The notes below the pieces were generated by a model. That model was not told the origin of the DNA, ran no database searches, and saw only the letters and a program-made list of their open reading frames with translations. The position numbers were made by a program, and so were the translations under genes. From Candidatus Dormiibacterota bacterium (GTDB lineage Bacteria > Chloroflexota > Dormibacteria > Dormibacterales > Dormibacteraceae): a stretch of DNA of 49,134 nucleotides. Below are positions 1 through 7,306 of this stretch, piece after piece (the first letter of the stretch is position 1; each line of letters opens with the position of its first letter). The DNA lies in the NCBI GenBank assembly GCA_955652675.1, contig CATPBP010000025.1, positions 1 to 49,134 of the forward strand, written 5' to 3'.

Positions 1-723
1 CGCCTGCAGGCGCCTGGCTCCTCCCAGGTAGAAGTCGCGGATCTCGGGAAAGACGGTCGGCCGGTTGGAGCTGTTTCCGAAAACGACGAGCGTGCCGTCC
101 AGGTCCAGCAGCGTCGCCAGCCGCGCCAGCGACTCGCCGCCGACGCTGTCGAGGACCAGGTCGAAGGGCGCCCTCAGTGTGGCCAGGTCAGTCACCACCT
201 CATCGGCGCCCAGCTCGGACAGGCCGAGGGCGCGCTCTGGGCGTCCCACGATGCCGGTGACGTGAGCTCCGCCGAGGTGCGCGAGCTGGACAGCGAAGCG
301 CCCGACCCCACCGGCCGCGCCCGTGATGGCGACGCGTCGCCCCAGCGTCCCCGGGCTGATGCGGAGCGTCCGCAGCGCTGTGATGCCGGCGGTGGGCAGG
401 GCGGCCGCAACCACGAAGGAGACACCTTCCAGCTCGGCCAGCCACTTGGCCGGAACGGCCACGCGCTCGGCCCACGCCTCCCCGTGCAGGATGCCGACAA
501 CCCTGGCGCCGGCGGGCGGACCGCCCTCGGCCGGCTGCACGACGACGCCCGCGAAGTCCCAACCCGGTCGCCAGCCCGCCGCCGCCCGCTTCAATCGCCA
601 CAGCTCGCCGCGGTTCAGTGAGGTGGCGTACACCTCCACCACAGCCTCGCCGGCGGCCGGCTTCGGCTCTGGAAAATCCTCGATCCGGGCGCCGCCCGCA
701 CCGTCGGCGACCAGTGCGCGCAA
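1..723 (-). CDS. Zinc-independent quinone oxidoreductase / MDR-family dehydrogenase, 3'-truncated by the window
   Basis: The minus-strand frame stays open to the left edge and gives 241 residues from the N-terminus. It reads as a medium-chain dehydrogenase/reductase of the NADPH:quinone reductase type. There is a GroES-like N-terminal half (SLNRGELWRLKR, GWDFAGVV), then the Rossmann nucleotide-binding loop ITGAAGGVGRFAVQLA near residue 136 and the DLVLDSVGGE segment. The zinc ligands of true alcohol dehydrogenases are not seen. The start is TTG at 723: an in-frame TAG lies two codons upstream, a GAGGGG ribosome-binding site lies 10 nt upstream, and the resulting M-RALV start is typical of the family. 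It lies downstream of pstA in the same direction, separated by a hairpin. The C-terminus is outside the window. The substrate cannot be told. Confidence 0.85.
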   Translation of the reverse strand, partial: MRALVADGAGGARIEDFPEPKPAAGEAVVEVYATSLNRGELWRLKRAAAGWRPGWDFAGVVVQPAEGGPPAGARVVGILHGEAWAERVAVPAKWLAELEGVSFVVAAALPTAGITALRTLRISPGTLGRRVAITGAAGGVGRFAVQLAHLGGAHVTGIVGRPERALGLSELGADEVVTDLATLRAPFDLVLDSVGGESLARLATLLDLDGTLVVFGNSSNRPTVFPEIRDFYLGGARRLQA

Positions 724-802
724 GGCCTAGTCGCCCCTCAGGAGTCTGGCGTGTGCCGATCGACGCGGCTTTTCGACATTGAACATCGTGCTAGTTGAGA
801 CC

Positions 803-846
803 CGCTCCCTGGCCCTCCCGGCAAGGGGGAGAAACTTTCTCTACGT
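803..846. terminator. Intergenic C-rich/G-rich hairpin (dispersed repeat, copy 1)
   Basis: CTCCC at 815-819 pairs with GGGAG at 827-831 around a GGCAAGG loop, just past the pstA stop codon. The outer context, CGCTCCCTGGCCCTCCC then AAACTTTCTCT, closely matches the copy at 13163-13203. It probably terminates the pst operon transcript. Confidence 0.5.
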
Positions 847-848
847 CT

Positions 849-1703
849 TTATAGCTTGCCGGCCAGGGCTATCTGGCGTCGGAGGGCGTAGCGGCTGGCC
901 AGGTTGACGACGAGGGTGAGCAGGATGAGCATCAGCGCCGCCCCCCAGGCCTGCTCCACCAGCGATGGATATGGCGTGAGGGCGTCGTGATAGACGATCA
1001 GCGGCAGTGCCGACATCGGCTGTGCCGGGTTGGTCGTGAAGAAGCGGTTGCCGAAGCCGGTAAACAGCAGCGGCGCGGTCTCACCCGCCGCCCGAGCTAC
1101 TGCCAGCATGGCGCCGGTCAGCACGCCCGGTGCCGCGGCAGGCAGCACCAGCTGAAGGGCGACCCTCCAGCGAGCAAGCCCCAGGGCCAGTCCCGCCTCG
1201 CGAAGGCCGCCGGGCACCAGTGCAACCGCCGCTTCCGTGGCCCGAATCACCACAGGCAGCATCAGAACGGCCAGAGCGACCGAACCCGCGAAGCCGGAGA
1301 AGTGCTTGAAGGGGGCGACCAGGAGGGCGTACACGAAGAGCCCGATCGCGATGGAGGGTGTCCCGACCAGGACGTCAGCCGCGAGCCGGATCCAGCTCGC
1401 AACGCGAGCCCGTCCGTACTCCACCAGGTTGACCCCGCCGATGATCCCGACCGGAATCGACATCAGGGAAGCCAGCCCGACCATGACAGCGGTGCCCACG
1501 ATGGCGTGAGCGACTCCGGCGCCCGGGATCCCGACGGGCCGTTCCACGTGGATGAAGAAGTCCAGGTGGGTCAGCGCCGGCAGACCGTTGGCGACCGTGT
1601 ATAGCAAGACCAGGGAGAGGGGGACCAAGGCCAGCAGTGCCATCGCGTACACGATCGCGCGGGCGATTCCGTCGGCCAGCAGCCGGCGGTTGTTACGGCT
1701 CAC
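849..1703 (-). CDS. pstA: Phosphate ABC transporter permease PstA
   Basis: A 284-residue inner-membrane permease of the high-affinity phosphate importer PstSCAB. About six hydrophobic helices are visible. The binding-protein-dependent transport (EAA) loop is ATEAAVALVPGGLREAGLALG, followed by the conserved AGETAPLLFTGFGNRFF block that marks PstA rather than PstC. The C-terminus ends with the usual positively charged tail. The GTG start at 1703 overlaps the pstC stop codon in a GTGA arrangement, so translation is probably coupled. PstA is the last gene of the minus-strand pst operon and is followed by a hairpin. I am sure of the family. Confidence 0.96.
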   Translation of the reverse strand: MSRNNRRLLADGIARAIVYAMALLALVPLSLVLLYTVANGLPALTHLDFFIHVERPVGIPGAGVAHAIVGTAVMVGLASLMSIPVGIIGGVNLVEYGRARVASWIRLAADVLVGTPSIAIGLFVYALLVAPFKHFSGFAGSVALAVLMLPVVIRATEAAVALVPGGLREAGLALGLARWRVALQLVLPAAAPGVLTGAMLAVARAAGETAPLLFTGFGNRFFTTNPAQPMSALPLIVYHDALTPYPSLVEQAWGAALMLILLTLVVNLASRYALRRQIALAGKL

Positions 1704-2647
1704 CGCGTGGCGCCCTCTCCCGCAACGCTGCGCACCAGCAGGAGCGCGATCAGGTTCACGACCAGCGCGACCAGCATGAGGATCAGCCCCAGCTCGATGA
1801 GCGCGGCCGGATAGAGCGTGCCGGTCGCCTCCGTGAACTCGTTGGCGATCACGCTGGCCAGGGTGTAGGCCGGTCCGAAGAGCGAGGTCTGTATCTGTGG
1901 CCGGTTTCCGATCAGCATGGTCACCGCGATGGTCTCGCCCAGGGCGCGGCCGAAGGCCAGCACGGTGGCGCCGAAGATGCCGGGCCGGGCGGCCGGGAGG
2001 ATGACCTTCCAGATCGTCTCCCACCAGGTGGCGCCGAGGGCGAAGCTGTTCTCCTTGAGTCCCGAGGGGACGGCTCGGACGACCTCCCGGGAGATGGCGG
2101 CGAGCGTGGGCAGGATCATCACCGCGAGAACGATCGACGCCGTCAGGACGCTGGTCTGGCGGGCAGGTCCGGCGAGAACCGGCACCGAGCCGAAGCGCTC
2201 GCTGATCGGGCGCGAGAGGTGCATCAGCAACCAGGGGGCAAAGACGTAGAGACCCCAGATTCCGTACACCACGCTGGGGATGGCGGCCAGGAGTTCGACC
2301 CCGATACCGATGGTGCCCCGGATCCGGGGCAGGCTGGGTTCCGCTAGGAAGACCGCGGTGCCGACGCCGACAGGGAGCGCCATGGCCAGTGCGAGGATGC
2401 TGGTGACCAGCGTGCCGTAGATGAAGGGCTCGGCGCCGAACTGCTGCTTGACCGGGTTCCAGGCGCTCGAGACCAGGAACTGGGCGCCGAACTGCCGTAT
2501 GGCGGGCTGGGCGCCGCCGGCCAGGAGCAACACGATGACGATGACCAGGAGCGGCGCGAGCAGTGCGACCGCGGTCGTGATCACCATGAAGTTCTCCCGC
2601 GGGGGGCGAGGCGGGGCCGCCCCCAGAGGCCTTTCGGCGACCGCCAC
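1700..2647 (-). CDS. pstC: Phosphate ABC transporter permease PstC
   Basis: A 315-residue permease partner of PstA. The first membrane helix (residues ~22-43) follows a short basic N-terminus. A periplasmic segment with FLVSSAWNPVKQQFGA is typical of PstC. The EAA loop reads VPSGLKENSFALGATWWET and is followed by GRALGETIAVTMLIGN, the PstC counterpart of the AGETAP block. The GTG start at 2647 sits inside the stop codon of the response regulator gene (TAGTG), and the stop overlaps pstA, so regulator, pstC and pstA form a tightly coupled string. It is unusual that a response regulator gene directly precedes the permease pair. Confidence 0.96.
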   Translation of the reverse strand: MAVAERPLGAAPPRPPRENFMVITTAVALLAPLLVIVIVLLLAGGAQPAIRQFGAQFLVSSAWNPVKQQFGAEPFIYGTLVTSILALAMALPVGVGTAVFLAEPSLPRIRGTIGIGVELLAAIPSVVYGIWGLYVFAPWLLMHLSRPISERFGSVPVLAGPARQTSVLTASIVLAVMILPTLAAISREVVRAVPSGLKENSFALGATWWETIWKVILPAARPGIFGATVLAFGRALGETIAVTMLIGNRPQIQTSLFGPAYTLASVIANEFTEATGTLYPAALIELGLILMLVALVVNLIALLLVRSVAGEGATR

Positions 2648-3360
2648 TATCCCGCAGCCGCGGACGCGGCGGGCGGCTGCCGGTCGAGCCGGTATCCGGA
2701 GCCCCGGACGGTGACGATCTCGAAGGGCACACGGCCGCCGAACTTCTCTCGGAGCCAGCGGACGTGGACGTCGACGGTTTTCCGCTCGCCCACGAAGTCG
2801 ACACCCCAGACGTCCTGGAGCAGGACTTCTCGAGACTGCACGCGTCCAGAGTGGAGGAGAAGGTGGGAGATGAGGTCGAACTCCCGCCCGGTGACGTGGA
2901 CCTCGACACCGTCGATCAGGACCCGGCGAGCCGGCCGGTCGATCACGAAGTTGCCGATCTCTTCTCGCTCGGGAGCGGCCGAGGCGATCGGCTGGGTGCG
3001 ACTCCGGCGCACGACCGCGTTGACCCGGGCCAGGACCTCTCTCACTGAGAATGGCTTGGTTATGTAGTCATCCGCGCCGAGCTCCAGACCGACGACCTTG
3101 TCGACCTCGGAATCCTTGGCCGTGACCATGATGATGGGCACGCGGTTGGACTGCCGGAGGACCCGGCAGAAGTCCATCCCGCTCATGCCGGGGAGCATCA
3201 GGTCGAGCAGGACCAGGTCCGGCCGGGCGGTCCGCGCCACGCGCAGGCCGCTGGCACCGTCCCGGGCCTCGGTGACCCAGTAGCCGGCCGCCTCCAGGTT
3301 GTACTTGAGGGTCTCGCGGATGCCGTCGTCGTCCTCGACGATCAGGATTCTGTCGTTCAT
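2647..3360 (-). CDS. OmpR/PhoB-family response regulator of the phosphate regulon
   Basis: A 237-residue two-domain regulator. The receiver domain (~1-118) has the acidic pair at 10-12, phospho-acceptor Asp53 in LVLLDLMLPG, Thr80 and Lys102 in YITKPFS. The C-terminal winged helix (~130-228) carries VTGREFDLISHLLLHSG and ends VTVRGSGYRLD. Its place inside the pst operon, between phoU and pstC, and a kinase gene at the head of the cluster make it the PhoB/PhoP/RegX3 equivalent. It is the obvious candidate to bind the 11-bp repeats at 4993-5019 and 6110-6136. A 100-bp gap containing an inverted repeat separates it from phoU, the largest gap within the operon. The exact ortholog name (phoB, phoP or regX3) cannot be chosen from sequence. 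Confidence 0.93.
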   Translation of the reverse strand: MNDRILIVEDDDGIRETLKYNLEAAGYWVTEARDGASGLRVARTARPDLVLLDLMLPGMSGMDFCRVLRQSNRVPIIMVTAKDSEVDKVVGLELGADDYITKPFSVREVLARVNAVVRRSRTQPIASAAPEREEIGNFVIDRPARRVLIDGVEVHVTGREFDLISHLLLHSGRVQSREVLLQDVWGVDFVGERKTVDVHVRWLREKFGGRVPFEIVTVRGSGYRLDRQPPAASAAAG

Positions 3361-3363
3361 GAA

Positions 3364-3403
3364 CGTGTCTCAGTGGTCCGGCGGCTGGTCCGTTGGAGAC
3401 ACG
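3364..3403 (-). promoter_or_regulatory. Inverted repeat in the phoU to response-regulator gap
   Basis: CGTGTCTC (3364-3371) and GAGACACG (3396-3403) form a perfect 8-bp inverted repeat around a 24-nt loop. The arm nearer the regulator ends just before its ATG, where a ribosome-binding site would be. It could be an mRNA processing or attenuation hairpin that sets regulator levels relative to pstB and phoU. This is an inference. Confidence 0.35.
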
Positions 3404-3460
3404 CGCACAGGCGTCGCCGTACGGGGCCGCAAACTGCTGGCGAACCTGTCTGCCAGAACA

Positions 3461-4123
3461 TCAGCCGAGCTCGATCACCTGGCCGGACTCCAGGAAGACG
3501 ATGTCCTCCGCCACGTTGGTCACCCGGTCCCCGATCCTCTCCAGGTCGTGGGCGACCTGTATCAGGGTGACGGAGCGGAGCGCGTCCTCGGCGCAGGTGG
3601 TCTCGCTTCCCATGTCCTCGATCAGATCGTCGAAGACGCGGTTGTAGAGGCGGTCGATCTCGTCGTCCTTGGCCGCCACCTCCTGAGCGACGGCCGGATT
3701 CTGCTCGATCAAGGCATCCAGGATGTCTCTCACCTGCTGGCTCGCGAGCTCGCCCATGATGCCGAACTCCGGCCGCAAGGGCTCGCCGGGCAGGCCGGCC
3801 AGGACCGCCGTCCGGCGGGCGATGCGCACCGCATAGTCGCCGATCCGCTCCAACTCGGTGGCGATGTACTGGATGCCCATGAGCGTGCGCAGATCGCGCG
3901 CCACGGGCTGCTGGGTGGCCACGACCATGAGCACCTGCTCGCGGAGCAGCCGGAAAGCCTCGTTTATCGCCTGGTCGTTGCGGCGTACCTTGTCGGCCGC
4001 CTCCCTGTCCAGGGTGCGGAGCGCCGTCAGGGCGTCCTCGATCTGGCTCTCGACCTGGGTCGCCATGCCGAGCAGCGACTCCCGGAGGAATCCGAGCTCC
4101 CGCTGGAAAGCCTGCCTGGCCAT
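3461..4123 (-). CDS. phoU: Phosphate transport regulator PhoU
   Basis: A 220-residue all-helical protein with two PhoU repeats. Each repeat carries the metal-cluster signature, ELERIGDYAVRIA in the first half and DLERIGDRVTNVAED in the second. PhoU links the PstSCAB transporter to the sensor kinase and represses the Pho regulon when phosphate is plentiful. The ATG at 4123 is preferred: it follows the pstB stop by 4 nt and gives the usual MxRxxFQREL start and family length. An upstream in-frame start at 4204 would add 27 unconserved residues lying within pstB. It is co-transcribed with pstB. Confidence 0.95.
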   Translation of the reverse strand: MARQAFQRELGFLRESLLGMATQVESQIEDALTALRTLDREAADKVRRNDQAINEAFRLLREQVLMVVATQQPVARDLRTLMGIQYIATELERIGDYAVRIARRTAVLAGLPGEPLRPEFGIMGELASQQVRDILDALIEQNPAVAQEVAAKDDEIDRLYNRVFDDLIEDMGSETTCAEDALRSVTLIQVAHDLERIGDRVTNVAEDIVFLESGQVIELG

Positions 4124-4127
4124 CGCG

Positions 4128-4970
4128 CTAGCCAAAGCGACCGGTGATGTAGTCCTCGGTGCGGCGGTCTCGTGGCCGTTGGAAGAGTTCGACTGTGGGC
4201 GCAAACTCGACGAGCTCGCCGGCGCGGTTCTCCGGGTTCATCAGCATGAAAGCCGTGTAGTCGGCGACACGCGAAGCCTGTTGCATGTTGTGGGTCACGA
4301 TCACGATGGTGTAGTCGTTGACCAGCCTGGCCATCAGGTCCTCGATCTTCAGCGTGGAGATCGGGTCCAGCGCAGAGGCCGGCTCGTCCATCAGGATGAC
4401 CTTGGGCTGGACGGCGAGGCAGCGAGCGATCGAAAGCCTCTGCTGCTGGCCTCCGGAGAGCGAGACGCCCGGCGCATCCAGGCGGTCCTTCACCTCCTCC
4501 CAGAGGTTGGCGTCCTTCAGGCTCCGCTCGACGGCTTCCGCGACGCGCGACTTCTTCCAGCCGTGAAGGCGGAGCGCAAACCCGACGTTGTCACGAATCG
4601 ACATCGGAAACAGGCTCGGCTTCTGGAACACCATGCCGATGTTCTGCCTGAGCTCGAGCAGGTTCCTGGCCGTCAGGATGTTCTCGCCCTCGAACATCAC
4701 CCGGCCCTCGGCCCGGCTTCCCGGAACCAGGTCGTACATGCGGTTGAGAATCCGCAGCAGTGTGCTCTTGCCACAGCCGGAGGGTCCGATGAGCGCGGTG
4801 ATCCGCTTGTCCTGGATCTTGAGGTCTATGTCGTTGAGGGCCTGGAAGCGGCCGTAGTAGAAGTCGACCCCTTCGATCGAGATCCTGGTCTCCGTGCCGC
4901 CCGGCAGCGTGCGCAACTGAGCGCTTGCGGTCGGAGCGGCGAGGGTGGAGCCCCTCTCTTTCTCCTGCAC
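4128..4970 (-). CDS. pstB: Phosphate ABC transporter ATP-binding protein PstB
   Basis: A 280-residue ABC ATPase energising phosphate uptake. Walker A is GPSGCGKST (62-70), the signature motif LSGGQQQRL (171-179), Walker B VILMDEPAS (191-199) and the H-loop IVTHN (224-228). Between them, RMYDLVPGSRAEG and FQKPSLFPMSI are typical of PstB. The N-terminus is about 25 residues longer than usual. The GTG start at 4970 has no ribosome-binding site but lies 6 nt after a TATGGT hexamer. That hexamer lies 10 nt after the third repeat of a Pho box, so the mRNA is probably leaderless. The gene opens the phosphate-inducible part of the operon. Confidence 0.96.
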   Translation of the reverse strand: MQEKERGSTLAAPTASAQLRTLPGGTETRISIEGVDFYYGRFQALNDIDLKIQDKRITALIGPSGCGKSTLLRILNRMYDLVPGSRAEGRVMFEGENILTARNLLELRQNIGMVFQKPSLFPMSIRDNVGFALRLHGWKKSRVAEAVERSLKDANLWEEVKDRLDAPGVSLSGGQQQRLSIARCLAVQPKVILMDEPASALDPISTLKIEDLMARLVNDYTIVIVTHNMQQASRVADYTAFMLMNPENRAGELVEFAPTVELFQRPRDRRTEDYITGRFG

Positions 4971-4976
4971 ACAACG

Positions 4977-5019
4977 ACCATACCCAGTACAGGTTAAGAC
5001 CGAGTTATGGGACCGTTAA
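4977..5019 (-). promoter_or_regulatory. Pho box plus -10 hexamer upstream of pstB
   Basis: Read on the minus strand, three repeats TTAAC, ATAAC, TTAAC (forward positions 5015-5019, 5004-5008, 4993-4997) are spaced exactly 11 bp. This is the layout recognised by PhoB-like winged-helix dimers. A TATGGT hexamer (4977-4982) follows after 10 nt, and the pstB GTG follows after 6 nt more. The first repeat overlaps the stop codon of the kinase gene. The same arrangement precedes pstS, which makes chance unlikely. The binding protein is inferred. Confidence 0.8.
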
Positions 5020-6056
5020 GCCGACGGAAGGGCTATTCCAAACACCTGACCGCCTTCCGGCGCCGCCTCGGTCCAGACGCGGCCCCCGAGCGCCATCACC
5101 AGGTGCTTGGTGATGGCCAGCCCGAGCCCTGACCCCGTGGTTGCCCTGGATCGGGCCGGATCCACCTTGTAGAAGCGCTCGAACACTCTTCCCCAGTGCT
5201 CAGGAGAGATCCCCGGGCCGTGGTCGCGCACCGTCAGCCGCAGCTCGCCGTGGTCCTGCACCGCCTGGATCTCTATCGGCGAGCCTGGTGGCGAGAAGTG
5301 GGCGGCGTTGTCCAGCAAGTTTGACAGGGCCTGTGCCAGCTTGACGCGATCGGTGGTCAGCTGTAGGTGCTCGGGTGTCTGCACCTGCAGCGGACGGTCG
5401 AGTCCCAGCCTCTCGACCGTCTCGGCTATCAGCTCGTTCAGATCGAAGCGGCTGGTCTGCACGGCCATCACTCCGCCCTCGATCTCCACCAGCTGGCGCA
5501 GGTTGGCGACGATCCCGGCCAGGTGATCCGCCTCCTTTACGACGCGCTGCGCGAACCTCTCGCGGGTCGGAGGGGGAGGATCGCCGAGCAGGCTCTCCGC
5601 GGCCAGCCGGAGAGAGGTGAGCGGCGTCTTGAGCTCGTGTGACAGGTTGGCCACGAACTCCCGACGCACAGTCTCGAGACGCCGGACCTCGGTGACGTCG
5701 ACCAGAAAGATCAGGGTGTCGCCGGGCATCGGCCCCGGCACAAGCCTGGCCTGGACGGTCTTTTTGTGGTGGCTCAGCCTGAACTCCGCCTCCGGGCTCC
5801 CGGCCCGCAGCGCCTCCAGCAGCCGGCCCTCACGGGTGATCTCGAGAAGCCCGCCCGGAAGCCGCGATGCATCTATGGAAAAGAAGTCTCGAGCCGCTCG
5901 ATTGGCCGCCACCACGTGCCTCTCACCGTCGAGCAGCAGCGCCATCACTGGCGCCTCTTCGACAAGGTCCTGAAAAGGATCCTCGGCCCTCGGCGTCTGG
6001 CGCCCTGCACCCGTCGCCAGCGCAGCGGCCCTCTCCCGCCAGCGCTTCCAGATCAC
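5016..6056 (-). CDS. PhoR-type sensor histidine kinase without membrane segments
   Basis: A 346-residue kinase from the GTG at 6056. It has a PAS domain (~25-120, APVMALLLDGERHVVAANRAA), a HisKA dimerisation domain with phospho-acceptor His140 in NLSHELKTPL, and an ATP-binding domain with an N-box (SNLLDNAAHF), DHGPG at 278-282 and GSGLGLAI at 308-315. No transmembrane helix or signal peptide is visible, unlike most PhoR/SenX3 kinases. Sensing probably runs through PhoU and the Pst transporter, docked at the PAS domain. A TATACT hexamer lies 6 nt before this GTG. A second in-frame GTG at 6098 would add 14 unconserved residues. It heads the pst operon and is the cognate kinase for the regulator at 2647-3360. 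Confidence 0.9.
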   Translation of the reverse strand: MIWKRWRERAAALATGAGRQTPRAEDPFQDLVEEAPVMALLLDGERHVVAANRAARDFFSIDASRLPGGLLEITREGRLLEALRAGSPEAEFRLSHHKKTVQARLVPGPMPGDTLIFLVDVTEVRRLETVRREFVANLSHELKTPLTSLRLAAESLLGDPPPPTRERFAQRVVKEADHLAGIVANLRQLVEIEGGVMAVQTSRFDLNELIAETVERLGLDRPLQVQTPEHLQLTTDRVKLAQALSNLLDNAAHFSPPGSPIEIQAVQDHGELRLTVRDHGPGISPEHWGRVFERFYKVDPARSRATTGSGLGLAITKHLVMALGGRVWTEAAPEGGQVFGIALPSA

Positions 6057-6068
6057 GGCCGCAGTATA
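6057..6068 (-). promoter_or_regulatory. -10 element for the histidine kinase gene
   Basis: TATACT (minus strand, forward 6063-6068) lies 6 nt upstream of the GTG at 6056. No TTGACA-like -35 hexamer is seen at the usual spacing. If it is used, the kinase mRNA is leaderless and independent of the Pho box that drives pstB. Confidence 0.4.
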
Positions 6069-6108
6069 TGGACGTCGACAACGGCCACCCCGCTTCACGG
6101 CCCGAAGA

Positions 6109-6152
6109 TTTAAGCGCTCAATAACCTGGGCTTAACTGTGAGCCGATTAGCT
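6109..6152 (+). promoter_or_regulatory. Pho box plus -10 hexamer upstream of pstS
   Basis: TTAAG (6110-6114), ATAAC (6121-6125) and TTAAC (6132-6136) are direct repeats at exact 11-bp intervals. A weak TTAGCT hexamer (6147-6152) follows after 10 nt and the pstS ATG after 7 nt. The geometry copies that of the pstB promoter on the other strand. No ribosome-binding site is present, so pstS is probably leaderless. Confidence 0.8.
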
Positions 6153-6159
6153 TGCAACC

Positions 6160-7251
6160 ATGCGAGTAGGCAATCTTTCGAAATGCGTGACAGCCGCAGC
6201 CGCCCTGCTCATCGCAGTGGCGTGTGGCGGAACCGGATCGAGCAGCAGCACCCCGGCTCCCTCCGCCGATGTGGGACGCGGTCAGCTGCAGGGCGCCGGC
6301 GCGACCTTCCCGGAGCCCTTCTACACGAGGGCGTTCTACCAGTACAACCAGGATCACTCTCAGGTCTCCGTCAACTACCAGGCGATCGGCTCCGGCGGTG
6401 GCATACAGCAGTTCACCAAGGGCACCGTGGACTTCGGAGCCTCCGACGTGCCGATGAACGCGACCGAGGTCGCCGCGGCGGGGGGCGACGCAAGTGTGGT
6501 CCAGTTACCGACCATCCTGGGCGTCGAGGCCATGGCCTATAACGTCTCCGGCGTCGACAAGCTGCAGCTGGATGGGCCGACCATTGCGAGCATCTATCTC
6601 GGCAAGATCAAGACCTGGAATGACCCCGCCATCAAGTCGCTGAACAGCGGTGCCACGCTGCCCGGCACGGCGATCACTGTCGTGCACCGGTCCGACGGCT
6701 CCGGCACCACCTACGCCTTCACCGACTACCTCTCGAAGGTCAGCCCGGATTGGAAGAGCACAGTGGGCACCGGCAAGTCCGTGCAGTGGCCGGCCGGGGT
6801 CGGCGCCCAGGGCAACACGGGCGTGGGCCAGGGCGTCAAGACGACCGACGGGGCAATCGGGTACGTCGAGTACGCGTACGTGGTGCAGAGCAAGCTGCAG
6901 GCGGCCTCCCTCAAGAACCAGGCCGGCAAGTTCGTGCAGCCCTCCCTGGCCGGCGCGACCGCCGCGGCCGCCAGCCTCAAGAACGTCAGTCCCACCAACT
7001 TCTCGATCACCGACTCGCCGGGGGCCGCCGCCTACCCGATCGCGTCGTACAGCTGGGTGATCGTGCACAAGGACCAGACGGACGTCAACAAGGGCAAGGC
7101 CCTGGTCTACCTGTGGAAGTGGGTAGTGACCTCGGGTCAGCAATACGGCAAGGACCTCGAGTACGCGCCGCTGCCGACTGACACCCAGACCTACAGCCTG
7201 AACCAGCTCAAGACCGTCACCAACGCCGGCAAAGCGATCCTGAGCTCCTAG
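6160..7251 (+). CDS. pstS: Phosphate-binding lipoprotein PstS
   Basis: A 363-residue extracellular phosphate receptor for PstSCAB. A lipoprotein signal peptide ends at the lipobox AVAC, with the modified Cys at residue 22, followed by a flexible Gly/Ser/Pro linker. The mature protein has the family blocks LQGAGATFPEPFY, YQAIGSGGGIQQF, DFGASDVPM and HRSDGSGTTYAFTDYL, which form the phosphate cage. The length is normal. It is transcribed divergently from the rest of the pst genes under its own Pho box, which lets the binding protein be made in excess over the permease. A strong hairpin follows the stop codon. Confidence 0.97.
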   Translation: MRVGNLSKCVTAAAALLIAVACGGTGSSSSTPAPSADVGRGQLQGAGATFPEPFYTRAFYQYNQDHSQVSVNYQAIGSGGGIQQFTKGTVDFGASDVPMNATEVAAAGGDASVVQLPTILGVEAMAYNVSGVDKLQLDGPTIASIYLGKIKTWNDPAIKSLNSGATLPGTAITVVHRSDGSGTTYAFTDYLSKVSPDWKSTVGTGKSVQWPAGVGAQGNTGVGQGVKTTDGAIGYVEYAYVVQSKLQAASLKNQAGKFVQPSLAGATAAAASLKNVSPTNFSITDSPGAAAYPIASYSWVIVHKDQTDVNKGKALVYLWKWVVTSGQQYGKDLEYAPLPTDTQTYSLNQLKTVTNAGKAILSS

Positions 7252-7272
7252 TTAAAAGGCCTTTCCTTCCTT

Positions 7273-7305
7273 CTCTCCCTCCCCCGGCAAGGGGGAGGGG
7301 GAGAG
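7273..7305. terminator. Bidirectional hairpin between pstS and the LLM gene (dispersed repeat, copy 2)
   Basis: CCCTCCCCC (7277-7285) pairs perfectly with GGGGGAGGG (7291-7299) across a GGCAA loop. The stem continues as CTCT/AGAG after a 2-nt bulge. It lies in a convergent gap and probably terminates both transcripts. The GGCAAGGGGGAG core is shared with copy 1. Confidence 0.65.
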
Positions 7306-7306
7306 A

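Noticed and set aside
1703-2909. Upstream extension of the pstA frame through pstC
   Set aside because: The extension is low-complexity Arg/Pro/Gly sequence antisense in character. The real PstA starts at GTG 1703, coupled to pstC.
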